DNA of 64,000 nt, from positions 1 to 64,000 of the forward strand of contig CAJUPJ010000001.1 of the NCBI GenBank assembly GCA_910588655.1, read 5' to 3'. Position 1 is the first letter of the stretch, and each line of letters opens with the position of its first letter. The DNA is from an uncultured Lachnospiraceae bacterium. Lineage in GTDB: Bacteria > Bacillota > Clostridia > Lachnospirales > Lachnospiraceae. Position numbers and translations under genes: made by a program. The notes beneath the pieces were generated by a model. That model had not been told where the DNA came from and did no database searches. It saw nothing but the letters and a program-made list of their open reading frames with translations. Shown piece by piece: positions 1 through 8,213 of the stretch.

Positions 1-236
1 ATCTGTACAAGCTTGTTTGCTATACCCTTTTTTAGCAAAAAATTAAAATATTTTTCTGCTTGACTTTTTATAGTTGGTCTTTCTGCATGTTTGCAGTTTA
101 AAATTATAAATTGAAAAAAATAAATAACCAATTCTGTAAACTTTAATATTATATAACAATAGAAGATAAAGATTAATGGCATTATTTTAAATAATTACAG
201 CATTTCTAATATTATACAGCTTTATTATAAAAAATG
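1..236. other. AT-rich stretch with no gene seen
   Basis: This stretch is very AT-rich. I see no open frame with a ribosome site on either strand, no RNA gene and no clear terminator. It probably lies downstream of, or between, genes outside the window. Confidence 0.6.
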
Positions 237-427
237 CCACCTGTACGCCTGGATGTTCTAAAGAGCATCTAACTAACTTATACATTCGCAAAATCCGTGC
301 TGCCGCACTTCTGTGTCTGCTAAAGCAGCTACATTTTGCCCATTTAAAAAGTGAATTGCCAATCTGGCTTTCTTACACTGCAATTAATTGCGTGCAAGAA
401 ACTGCCAGATTGCAACCGCACAGGTGG
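237..427. repeat. Palindromic intergenic element
   Basis: The ends are inverted: CCACCTGT at 237-244 pairs with ACAGGTGG at 420-427, and the match extends to 11 bp with one mismatch. Inside are further dyads. CAATCTGGC (360-368) pairs with GCCAGATTG (404-412) around a palindromic AT core, and there is a small CTGCTAAAGCAG stem. The size and nested architecture resemble the element at 46.8-47.0 kb, but the sequence is not the same. A MITE-like or structured RNA element are both possible. Confidence 0.55.
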
Positions 428-463
428 AAAAATTGTAAAGGATAAAACAAGTCTGGATATAAA

Positions 464-489
464 GCAAAAACTGGCGTATGCCAGTTTGC
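464..489 (+). promoter_or_regulatory. Hairpin or operator before the MFS gene
   Basis: GCAAAAACTGGC (464-475) and GCCAGTTTGC (480-489) form a near-perfect dyad with a 4-base loop. It ends 6 bases before the Shine-Dalgarno GAGGT (496-500). This could be an operator bound by a regulator, or an RNA hairpin that affects ribosome access. No regulator gene is adjacent in the window. Confidence 0.5.
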
Positions 490-505
490 AGAAATGAGGT
501 TAAAA

Positions 506-1705
506 ATGATACATCTTCTTTTAGTAATAATTTATCTTGCCTTTATCAGCATGGGGCTGCCGGATTCACTGCTTGGCTCGGCGTGGCCGGTGATGTACCA
601 GGAGTTTGGCACACCTGTTTCATATGCAGGTATTATTTCAATGATAATTGCAGCAGGGACAATTATTTCAAGCTTGCAGAACAGCAGGCTTTCAGTATGG
701 CTTGGGACAGGAAAAGTAACAGCCGCCAGTGTAACAATAACAGCGGTTGCGCTTATTGGGTTTTCCTGCAGCCATTCTTTTGCCAGCCTTTGTCTGTGGG
801 CAGTTCCTTACGGTCTTGGGGCTGGATGTGTGGATGCTTCACTAAATAATTATATTGCCCTGCATTATGCAAGCAGGCATATGAACTGGCTTCATTGTAT
901 GTGGGGTATTGGGGCGTCGGCAGGACCTTACATTATGGGATATGTACTGGCAAATGGCAGGGGATGGAGCATGGGATACCGGTATATTGGTATAATACAG
1001 GCTGTTCTTTCCCTTATATTAATACTTAGCCTTCCATTGTGGACAAAGAAGAATTGTAATAATGACTGTGCACAAGATAACATGGAAGATGGGTGTATAG
1101 CACTTCCTTTGCGGCAGATTATAAGAATTCCGGGGTCTAAAGAGATAATGGTAACATTTTTCTGCTATTGTGCACTGGAACAGACTACTGGACTGTGGGC
1201 AGGCAGTTATCTTGTGCTTGACAGGGGAATACCAGCACAGTCTGCTGCGGGGCTTGCAGGGCTGTTTTTTATGGGAATTACTGCAGGCAGGGCATTAAGC
1301 GGCTTTTTATCTGTCAGGTTTAATGACAGGAAAATGATACGTATGGGCCAGGTAGTAGCATTTATTGGAATAGTGCTGCTTTTTATTCCATATAACAGTA
1401 TTACACCGCTTGCAGGGCTTGTAATAACAGGTTTTGGGTGTGCGCCTGTTTACCCATGCATAATACATTCCACACCATGCCATTTCGGGGCATGTATTTC
1501 CCAATCAATGATAGGGGTGCAGATGGCAGCAGCATATATGGGAACATGTTTTATGCCATTTTTATTTGGATTGGCAGCAAACCATATTAGTGCTTCATTA
1601 TTTCCTTTTTATCTTATAATAATATTGCTTTTAATGATAACAATGCATGAAATTGCCTTGAAAAAGTGCAGAAGGCAGGATGGGGTTACAAATGTATCTG
1701 TATAA
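506..1705 (+). CDS. MFS transporter
   Basis: An integral membrane protein of 399 residues with about 12 hydrophobic segments, consistent with the major facilitator superfamily. The N-terminal stretch containing MGLPDSLLGSAWP is typical of MFS proteins common in Clostridia. A polar loop near residues 185-205 separates the two six-helix halves, as expected. I chose the ATG at 506 because GAGGT lies 5 bases upstream; the ATG at 494 overlaps that ribosome site. Substrate cannot be read from sequence; sugar or drug transport are both possible. It is monocistronic, with a palindromic element and a hairpin upstream. Confidence 0.85.
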   Translation: MIHLLLVIIYLAFISMGLPDSLLGSAWPVMYQEFGTPVSYAGIISMIIAAGTIISSLQNSRLSVWLGTGKVTAASVTITAVALIGFSCSHSFASLCLWAVPYGLGAGCVDASLNNYIALHYASRHMNWLHCMWGIGASAGPYIMGYVLANGRGWSMGYRYIGIIQAVLSLILILSLPLWTKKNCNNDCAQDNMEDGCIALPLRQIIRIPGSKEIMVTFFCYCALEQTTGLWAGSYLVLDRGIPAQSAAGLAGLFFMGITAGRALSGFLSVRFNDRKMIRMGQVVAFIGIVLLFIPYNSITPLAGLVITGFGCAPVYPCIIHSTPCHFGACISQSMIGVQMAAAYMGTCFMPFLFGLAANHISASLFPFYLIIILLLMITMHEIALKKCRRQDGVTNVSV

Positions 1706-1777
1706 TAATAAATAATTTCTATATAATTAAAGTGAAAAATATTCATTGCTAAAATGAAAGAAATTATATAAAATCCC

Positions 1778-1805
1778 TTTACTTTTTTTAAAAGCAGGAT
1801 ATAAT
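1778..1805 (+). promoter_or_regulatory. Candidate sigma-A promoter for the oxidoreductase cluster
   Basis: TTTACT (1778-1783), a 16-base spacer, then a perfect TATAAT (1800-1805), about 100 bases before the gamma-subunit start. The -35 matches 4 of 6 consensus bases. Confidence 0.5.
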
Positions 1806-1908
1806 TAAACATGCCACTTAAAAAACAGGCTGGCAGAGTCTGGTAAAATATGGCATTGTAATAGAATGGAAGTTTTCATATACAGTAAATGAAAGGGAGA
1901 TTATAGAG

Positions 1909-2517
1909 ATGAATAACGGAATTGAAATCAGATGGCATGGAAGAGGCGGACAGGGTGCAAAGACTGCGGCACTGCTCCTTGCAGATGTAGCATTTAAGAC
2001 AGGGAAAAATGTACAGGGATTTCCTGAGTATGGCCCTGAGCGCATGGGTGCGCCTATTACTGCTTATAACAGGATTAGTGATGGCAAAATCCGGGTTCAT
2101 TCAAATATATATACACCAGATTATGTTGTAGTTGTTGATGAAACACTTCTTTCATCTGTAGATGTGGCAGCAGGGCTTAAAAGGAATGGAGCTGTTATTA
2201 TAAATACACCAAAGAGCCGTGAAGAAATTGCAGATAAATTAAACGGCTACGAGGGGCGCATTTACACTGTTGATGCAAGGAAGATTTCAGAGGAAACACT
2301 TGGAAAGAACTTCCCTAATTCACCTATGCTTGCCGCTATTGTAGCTGTAAGCGGAGTTATGGACAGGGAGACGTTTATAGGTGAGATGAGGGCATCATAT
2401 GAACATAAATTTGCAAAGAAGCCAGAAGTAATTGATGGCAATATGAAAGCGCTTGAAATGGCATATGATGTAGTATGGGAAGCTATGGAAGAGGATAAGA
2501 TGAGCCTTTCTGCGTAA
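1909..2517 (+). CDS. porG: 2-oxoacid:ferredoxin oxidoreductase, gamma subunit
   Basis: The 202-residue product matches the gamma subunit of pyruvate/2-oxoacid:ferredoxin oxidoreductases. Near the N-terminus is the GRGGQGAKTAA loop, followed by the conserved PEYGPERMGAP segment. In the family this subunit works in a cytoplasmic alpha-beta-gamma-delta complex that oxidises a 2-oxoacid and reduces ferredoxin. A purine-rich GAAAGGGAG site precedes the ATG. It is the first gene of a gamma-delta-alpha cluster. Pyruvate is the likeliest substrate, judged mainly from the alpha subunit. Confidence 0.88.
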   Translation: MNNGIEIRWHGRGGQGAKTAALLLADVAFKTGKNVQGFPEYGPERMGAPITAYNRISDGKIRVHSNIYTPDYVVVVDETLLSSVDVAAGLKRNGAVIINTPKSREEIADKLNGYEGRIYTVDARKISEETLGKNFPNSPMLAAIVAVSGVMDRETFIGEMRASYEHKFAKKPEVIDGNMKALEMAYDVVWEAMEEDKMSLSA

Positions 2518-2597
2518 TTATTATACGTAAGCAGCTAATTCCTGCTTGCAGGAAATGCGGATAGCGGATATCCGTTTGACTATAATGCCTGTATTTT

Positions 2598-2927
2598 ATG
2601 GCAGATTGGAGAAAACTGGCAATGAGGACAGATATTACAAAGATTAATGAACAGTCACCGCATCAGGAGCTTACAGAAGGGCTTATGGTATTTGCAGGCG
2701 GGACTTCAAAGCTTTTTAAAACAGGGGAGTGGAGGACTGATACACCAGTTTTTTATAAGGATAAATGCAAACAGTGCCTTTTATGCGCACCAGTGTGCCC
2801 TGACAGCAGCATACCTGTTGTCAATGGCGTACGTGGGGATTTTGATTATGAACATTGTAAGGGATGCGGCATATGTGTAAAAGCCTGTCCGTTTGGTGCT
2901 ATTGAGATGAAGGAGGGTATTGTATAA
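2598..2927 (+). CDS. porD: 2-oxoacid:ferredoxin oxidoreductase, delta (ferredoxin) subunit
   Basis: A 109-residue protein with two 4Fe-4S ferredoxin motifs: CKQCLLCAPVCP, and CKGCGICVKACP about 27 residues further on. It would pass electrons from the catalytic core to soluble ferredoxin. The N-terminal DWRKLA resembles the start of other delta subunits, which favours the ATG at 2598. However, the only good ribosome site (GGAGAA, 2608-2613) precedes the in-frame ATG at 2622, so the start is uncertain. The stop overlaps the alpha-subunit start by one base (TAATG), indicating coupled translation. Confidence 0.88.
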   Translation: MADWRKLAMRTDITKINEQSPHQELTEGLMVFAGGTSKLFKTGEWRTDTPVFYKDKCKQCLLCAPVCPDSSIPVVNGVRGDFDYEHCKGCGICVKACPFGAIEMKEGIV

Positions 2928-4108
2928 TGGCTATTAAAGAACGTATGTCTGGAAATGAGGCTGTATCATATGCTATACGCCAGATTAACCCTGATGTAAT
3001 GCCGGCATTTCCTATAACACCTTCTACTGAAATACCACAGATGGTTTCTACATATATTGCAAATGGTGAGATGGATACGGAATTTATACCTGTTGAAAGC
3101 GAGCACTCTTCAATGAGTGCAGCAATAGGTGCAGAGGCAGCAGGTGCGAGAAGCCTTACTGCCACATCATCAGCAGGTCTTGCACTTATGTGGGAAGAAT
3201 TACTGCTGGCAGCATCTAACAGGCTTCCGCTTGTACTTGCACTTGTAAACCGTACATTGTCAGGCCCTATTAATATTAACTGTGACCACTCAGACAGTAT
3301 GGGTGCAAGGGATACTGGGTGGATTCAGATTTATGCAGAGAATAACCAGGAAGCATATGACAATTTTATACAGGCATATCCAATTGCAGAAAATGAGGCT
3401 GTGCACCTTCCTGTTATGATATGCCAGGATGGTTTTATTACAAGCCATGCTGTTGAAAATATTGAGCTTATGGAAGACAATATTGTAAAGAAGTTTGTTG
3501 GTGAATACAATCCAGAGGAATATCTTTTAAACCCTGGAAAGCCAGTTTCAGCAGGCCCTTATTCTGTAAGCAATTATGCAATGGAAGCAAAGAAGAACCA
3601 GGAAACTGCACTTGAAAATTCAAAAGAAGTAATACTTGAAGTTGCTAAAAAGTTTAAGAAAATTTCTGGCAGGGAATATGGGCTTTTTGAGGAATACAGG
3701 ACTAAAGATGCAGATTATATAATGCTTATAATGGGTTCTGCAGCTGGAACTGCAAAACAGGCAGCCGATGAAATGAGGGCACGTGGCTTTAAGGCTGGTG
3801 TGCTGAAATTAAGGGTTTTCCGCCCATTCCCGGCAGATGAGATTGCAAAAGCATTAAGCGGCTGTAAAGCAGTTGCAATTATGGACAGGTGTGAAAGTTA
3901 TAATGGCAACGGAGGCCCGCTTGGAAGTGAAGTAACATCTGCACTTTTCCGTAATAAAGTAATGACAGAAACTGTAAATTATATTTACGGGCTTGCAGGA
4001 CGTGACTTTACGGTGAAAGAAACAAAGGCTGTATTTAAAGAACTTGAGGACATGGCAGTTAATGGAAAACAGCCTGCACAGTACCAGTATATAGGACTGC
4101 GTAAATAG
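2927..4108 (+). CDS. porA: 2-oxoacid:ferredoxin oxidoreductase, alpha subunit
   Basis: The 393-residue product has the alpha-subunit pyrimidine-binding domain at the N-terminus, with AFPITPSTEIPQ and the PVESEHSSMSAAIGA stretch. A central NCDHSDSMGARDTGW region is typical of pyruvate-type enzymes, and the transketolase C-terminal-like domain ends near YIYGLAGRDF. Family alpha subunits need a beta subunit that binds thiamine diphosphate. In the standard order beta follows alpha, but here only 51 bases separate this gene from an unrelated small gene. Full length, no frameshift. Confidence 0.88.
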   Translation: MAIKERMSGNEAVSYAIRQINPDVMPAFPITPSTEIPQMVSTYIANGEMDTEFIPVESEHSSMSAAIGAEAAGARSLTATSSAGLALMWEELLLAASNRLPLVLALVNRTLSGPININCDHSDSMGARDTGWIQIYAENNQEAYDNFIQAYPIAENEAVHLPVMICQDGFITSHAVENIELMEDNIVKKFVGEYNPEEYLLNPGKPVSAGPYSVSNYAMEAKKNQETALENSKEVILEVAKKFKKISGREYGLFEEYRTKDADYIMLIMGSAAGTAKQAADEMRARGFKAGVLKLRVFRPFPADEIAKALSGCKAVAIMDRCESYNGNGGPLGSEVTSALFRNKVMTETVNYIYGLAGRDFTVKETKAVFKELEDMAVNGKQPAQYQYIGLRK

Positions 4109-4159
4109 CAGGGAATTATTCCGGGGATATTTTATATAAACATATAAAGGGTGGTTCAA

Positions 4160-4591
4160 GTGAAGAATTTTAAGAATTATAAACCAGATAAATATAGTAC
4201 AGAAGATTTTAAGGAAGTTGAAGAAGGGATATATCTTACAAAAGACCCTTATGGACACCATGAAGAGATATACGTTACTTCACTTTCATTTGAGCATGAG
4301 CCAGGAAGGTATTGTGAAGAAGAAGGTTCACCAAGGAATATTACACAAATCCCGTTTGAAAATATACTTGATGAATTTTCAGTCTGGGTTACAGACTTTT
4401 ATGATGATTTAAATAATAACAGTGAAGTGACATGTTACCAGGAATTTGGTGCATTTAAGCTTGAGAATATAAAGAACTTGCGTGGAATAATTGGGAAACA
4501 TGTTTATGTTGTGCCATATACAGATGAAGAAGATATAATAGAAGATGAGGATGAAGAAGAAGAGGAATTTCTTGAATTGGTAATTGAATAA
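4160..4591 (+). CDS. Acidic protein of unknown function
   Basis: I do not recognise this 143-residue protein. It is acidic throughout and ends in a run of Asp and Glu (about residues 121-137). It has no signal peptide or membrane segment, so it is probably cytosolic. I use the GTG at 4160 because AAGGGTGG lies about 6 bases upstream. The gene sits exactly where the oxidoreductase beta subunit would be expected, but it has no TPP-binding motif and is far too short. It probably shares the upstream transcript and is followed by a terminator. Confidence 0.7.
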   Translation: MKNFKNYKPDKYSTEDFKEVEEGIYLTKDPYGHHEEIYVTSLSFEHEPGRYCEEEGSPRNITQIPFENILDEFSVWVTDFYDDLNNNSEVTCYQEFGAFKLENIKNLRGIIGKHVYVVPYTDEEDIIEDEDEEEEEFLELVIE

Positions 4592-4614
4592 CAGGCAAGT
4601 TTATAATATTATAG

Positions 4615-4643
4615 GTGGTACTATTCTGTTAGTGCCACTTTTT
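4615..4643 (+). terminator. Intrinsic terminator after the oxidoreductase cluster
   Basis: GTGGTACTA pairs with TTAGTGCCAC (with wobble), followed by five T residues. It ends the gamma-delta-alpha-orphan transcription unit. Confidence 0.65.
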
Positions 4644-4740
4644 CTATATACAGGATTTTATATACCTGTAATTGATTTAATGATGTGTGAATGGTAAAAT
4701 ACCAGTATGGTATACCAGAACGGGCATGGAGGTAAAAATT

Positions 4741-5478
4741 TTGGCGGATATAGATAACAGAAAGGCATCATTGCTTTACAGGTTAAGGGAAGAAAAACAG
4801 ATAAAACTAAAAGGTGGTTTATATCACCAGACACAGATAAAACTTGCTTATAACTCAAACCATATAGAGGGAAGCAGGCTTACAGAAGACCAGACACGTT
4901 ATATTTATGAAACAAATACAATAGGGGTTAAAGAAGAGCCTGTAAATATAGATGATATTATAGAAACAGTAAACCATTTCCAATGTTTTGACTATATCCT
5001 GGATTGTGCAGAGGAAGCTTTAACAGAAGGAATTATAAAAAAGATACATTTTATTTTGAAATCAAATACATCTGACAGCCGTCTGGAATGGTTTAAGACA
5101 GGGGAATATAAACAGCGCCCAAATATGGTGGGAGGATTGGAAACAACATTGCCTGGAAATGTGGAAAATGAAATGAAAAGGTTATTATATGCTTACAGGA
5201 AAAAGGACATTATAACATTTGAAGATATTGCAGAGTTTCATTATAACTTTGAAAGAATACATCCTTTCCAGGACGGGAATGGCAGAGTGGGGCGGCTGGT
5301 AATGTTTAAAGAATGTCTTAGAAATAATATAGTTCCTTTTATTGTAAATGAACAGCATAAATTCTATTATTACAGAGGATTAAAGGAATATAACAATGAA
5401 AAGGGATATCTTATAGATACTTTGCTATCAGCACAGGATGAATATATGGAATTATTAGAATATTTTGGGCAAATATAG
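4741..5478 (+). CDS. Fic-family protein AMPylase (class II)
   Basis: The product, 245 residues from a TTG start, carries the complete Fic motif HPFQDGNGRVGR (residues 174-185) with the catalytic His. Fic enzymes usually transfer AMP from ATP to hydroxyl groups on target proteins. An N-terminal S-N-H-I-E-G (residues 39-44) fits the inhibitory (S/T)xxxE(G/N) helix, which places it in the self-inhibited class II. GGAGG at 4728-4732 lies 8 bases before the TTG at 4741 and decides the start; a GTG at 4687 lacks a ribosome site. No separate antitoxin gene is adjacent, as expected for this class. Target unknown. Confidence 0.85.
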   Translation: MADIDNRKASLLYRLREEKQIKLKGGLYHQTQIKLAYNSNHIEGSRLTEDQTRYIYETNTIGVKEEPVNIDDIIETVNHFQCFDYILDCAEEALTEGIIKKIHFILKSNTSDSRLEWFKTGEYKQRPNMVGGLETTLPGNVENEMKRLLYAYRKKDIITFEDIAEFHYNFERIHPFQDGNGRVGRLVMFKECLRNNIVPFIVNEQHKFYYYRGLKEYNNEKGYLIDTLLSAQDEYMELLEYFGQI

Positions 5479-5483
5479 AAACA

Positions 5484-5585
5484 AAGACTGTAGCTGGTGA
5501 TGTTTTAAAGGAAGAGCAAAGGCGGCTGGAAATATCCTGGCAGCAGGAAAATTATGGAACATACCGCCTGTATATTTTTTCTGGA
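5484..5585 (+). pseudogene. Possible coding remnant after the Fic gene
   Basis: Between the Fic stop and yebC, one frame stays open for about 34 codons with protein-like composition (charged residues, several aromatics) and then ends in TAG. It has no start codon or ribosome site. It may be the tail of a deleted gene, or chance. Confidence 0.2.
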
Positions 5586-5660
5586 TAGACAATATCCCAA
5601 AAAAGTGGTAAGGTATATAGGAGTGGCAATTTAAGAATATTTATGAAAGGAAGAAAATAA

Positions 5661-6404
5661 ATGTCAGGACATTCAAAATTTGCGAATATTAAGCACAAGA
5701 AAGAAAAGAATGATGCTAAGAAAGGCAAGATTTTTACTATAATTGGAAGGGAAATAGCAGTTGCAGTTAAAGATGGCGGGCCAGACCCGGAAAATAACAG
5801 CAAGCTGCGTGATGTTATTGCAAAGGCAAAGGCTAATAATATGCCAAATGATACCATTGAGCGTGGAATTAAAAAAGCAGCTGGCGATGCAGGCAATGTT
5901 AATTATGAAGAGGTTGTATATGAAGGCTACGGGCCAAGCGGCACAGCTATTATAGTTAAGGCTCTTACAGACAACAAGAACCGTACAGCAGGCAATGTCC
6001 GCAATGCATTTACAAAGGGAAGCGGAAGTGTTGGTACACAGGGCTGTGTGTCATATATGTTTGATGAAAAGGGACAAATTATTATCTCAAAGGAAGAAAT
6101 GGACGATAATAATATAGAGATGGAAGCAGATGATATAATGATGCTTGCACTTGATGCAGGAGCAGAAGATTTTTCAGAAGAGGAGGACTCTTATGAGATA
6201 ATTACGTCTCCTGGCGATTTCAGCGTTGTACGTGAAGCTATTGAAGCTGCAAAGCTTCCTATGGCAAGCGCAGAGGTTACAATGATACCTCAGAATTATG
6301 TTACACTTTCTGATGAAAATGATATCAGGCAGCTTCAGCGTACCCTGGATTTGCTTGATGAAGATGATGATGTACAGGATGTATACCATAACTGGGATGA
6401 GTAA
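5661..6404 (+). CDS. yebC: YebC/PmpR-family regulatory protein
   Basis: The 247-residue product begins with MSGHSKFANIKHKKEKNDAK, the hallmark of the YebC/PmpR/TACO1 family, and keeps the family's usual length and three-domain layout. The acidic second domain is intact. Members have been described as DNA-binding regulators and more recently as factors that help ribosomes through difficult sequences. An AAAGGAAG site precedes the ATG. The GH43 gene follows after 45 bases and may be cotranscribed, though no functional link is evident. Confidence 0.92.
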   Translation: MSGHSKFANIKHKKEKNDAKKGKIFTIIGREIAVAVKDGGPDPENNSKLRDVIAKAKANNMPNDTIERGIKKAAGDAGNVNYEEVVYEGYGPSGTAIIVKALTDNKNRTAGNVRNAFTKGSGSVGTQGCVSYMFDEKGQIIISKEEMDDNNIEMEADDIMMLALDAGAEDFSEEEDSYEIITSPGDFSVVREAIEAAKLPMASAEVTMIPQNYVTLSDENDIRQLQRTLDLLDEDDDVQDVYHNWDE

Positions 6405-6449
6405 CAACTGTATTAACAGTAGCAAATTATTTAGAAACGGGGTAAAAGC

Positions 6450-7994
6450 ATGAAATTTATTAATCCAGTTATCAGGGGTTTCTATCCAGACCCAAGTGTC
6501 TGCCGGGCAAATGGCAAATATTACATGGTATGCAGTTCATTTGAATATTTTCCAGGAGTGCCGCTGTTTGAAAGTGAGGATTTAATTAACTGGAAACAGA
6601 TTGGACACTGCCTTACAAGAAAGACGCAGGTGGATTTGGAAGGTATAAACAGTTCTGGAGGGGTATTTGCGCCAACTATACGTTTTAATAATGGGCGCTT
6701 TTATATGGTTACTACTAATGATACATATCAAAAGAACTTTTATGTTTACACAGATGATATTTATGGTGAATGGTCAGAACCTGTATTTGTAGACCAGGAT
6801 GGCATAGACCCTTCATTATTCTTTGAGGACGGAAAGACTTATTTTATGAGTAACGGAAGTGACCCGGATGATAATAATGGATGCATTTTCCAATGTGAAA
6901 TTGATATTGAAACAGGGAAGAAGCTTACAGAAAGCATACCTATGTGGAAAGGCAGCGGTGGAAGGTATCTTGAGTCACCACATCTTTACCGTTTTGGGGA
7001 ATGGTATTATATTATGGCAGCAGAGGGTGGCACGGAATATGGGCATATGGTTACTTATGCAAGAGGAAAAAGCCCATATGGTCCTTTTGAACAGTACAAG
7101 CATAATCCTGTACTGACTAACCGCAATCTTGGAGGACACCAGAACACAATACAGGGAATTGGGCATGGAGACCTTGTAGAAGACGGCAATGGCAATACAT
7201 TTATGTTCTGTCTTGGTTTCCGCCAGACTGGCATGTGGCAGCCATTCCACCATCTTGGCAGGGAAGTCTTTATTGTGCCTGTGCACTGGGATGAAGATGG
7301 CTGGTTTAGTGCAGGCGCAGATGGCATTGTACAGAAAGAAATGGAACTGGATATAGATGCAGAACTTTGCCAGTGCAGCAGTTTTAATGGAAATTATAAT
7401 AATAATTATAATGCTTCATTTAGCAATATGGACTTAAATTCCATAAGATGGTGCCATTTAAGGGAATATAAAAAGGAAAATTATAAGTTTGCAGATGGCT
7501 GTTTAAGTCTAAGAGGCATTAAAACTGGTTTATCTGGCACAGGTGCGCCAACATTTGCAGGCATAAGACAGGCAGAGTTTAATACAGAATTAAATGTTAA
7601 TGTGAAAAGTGACGCCCTGGAAGCAGGAGTAACATTTTACCAGTGTGAAAAGCACCATTATGACCTGGCTGTATATAATAATGGTAATAAAAAGTCTGTT
7701 ATTTTAAGGCTTTGTATAGGTGATGCGGTGCAGGTTGTTAAAGAACAGGAATTTGAAGAAGGCACAGAAACCGTTTCCTTAAGGGTTGTTTCAGATAATG
7801 AATGTTACAAATTTTACACAAAATGCGGCAATACAGAAGTATTTATGGGAAAGGCAGGCACAAAATACCTTTCATCAGAAGTTGCAAGTGGCTTTACAGG
7901 CACTGTAATGGCACTGTATGCTGTAAATGGACAAGACAATGAAGATAAATGGGCTGTGTTTGACAGCTTTGACTGGAAGCAGGACAGGGATTAA
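6450..7994 (+). CDS. Glycoside hydrolase family 43, beta-xylosidase-like
   Basis: A 514-residue enzyme without a signal peptide, so it probably acts on imported oligosaccharides. The N-terminal five-bladed propeller shows the three GH43 acidic residues: Asp14 (YPDPSV, general base), Asp120 (GIDPSL, pKa modulator) and Glu175 (YLESPHLY, general acid). Roughly residues 325-510 form a C-terminal beta-sandwich like that of bacterial beta-xylosidases. The likely role is release of xylose or arabinose from plant-fibre oligomers. Neighbours give no sugar operon, so the exact substrate is uncertain. Confidence 0.88.
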   Translation: MKFINPVIRGFYPDPSVCRANGKYYMVCSSFEYFPGVPLFESEDLINWKQIGHCLTRKTQVDLEGINSSGGVFAPTIRFNNGRFYMVTTNDTYQKNFYVYTDDIYGEWSEPVFVDQDGIDPSLFFEDGKTYFMSNGSDPDDNNGCIFQCEIDIETGKKLTESIPMWKGSGGRYLESPHLYRFGEWYYIMAAEGGTEYGHMVTYARGKSPYGPFEQYKHNPVLTNRNLGGHQNTIQGIGHGDLVEDGNGNTFMFCLGFRQTGMWQPFHHLGREVFIVPVHWDEDGWFSAGADGIVQKEMELDIDAELCQCSSFNGNYNNNYNASFSNMDLNSIRWCHLREYKKENYKFADGCLSLRGIKTGLSGTGAPTFAGIRQAEFNTELNVNVKSDALEAGVTFYQCEKHHYDLAVYNNGNKKSVILRLCIGDAVQVVKEQEFEEGTETVSLRVVSDNECYKFYTKCGNTEVFMGKAGTKYLSSEVASGFTGTVMALYAVNGQDNEDKWAVFDSFDWKQDRD

Positions 7995-8043
7995 CCATAT
8001 TACAGGCAGTGGAATAATATAAATTCTGCTGTGCCTTTGCCAT

Positions 8044-8092
8044 ATGTCCTGAAATGTAAGAAAAATTTAATAATTATTAAATTCCAGGACAT
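8044..8092. other. Intergenic inverted repeat
   Basis: ATGTCCTG (8044-8051) pairs with CAGGACAT (8085-8092), enclosing a palindromic AT stretch (about 8064-8083). It has no T-tract, so it is not a convincing terminator. It may end the GH43 transcript weakly or serve as a regulatory structure before the BIG2 gene. Confidence 0.45.
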
Positions 8093-8213
8093 TATATTGC
8101 CATTTTTTATCAGTATATTTATATAAAATGTTAGAAGTATATGTATATAGGAACGGTGGCATACAGGCAGGCTGGCTGTCTTTGTGTAAGCAGTATAGTA
8201 TGGAGGTTGGAAT

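Noticed and set aside
1307..1504. Small minus-strand frame inside the MFS gene
   Set aside because: A shadow of the membrane-protein codons; no start signal.
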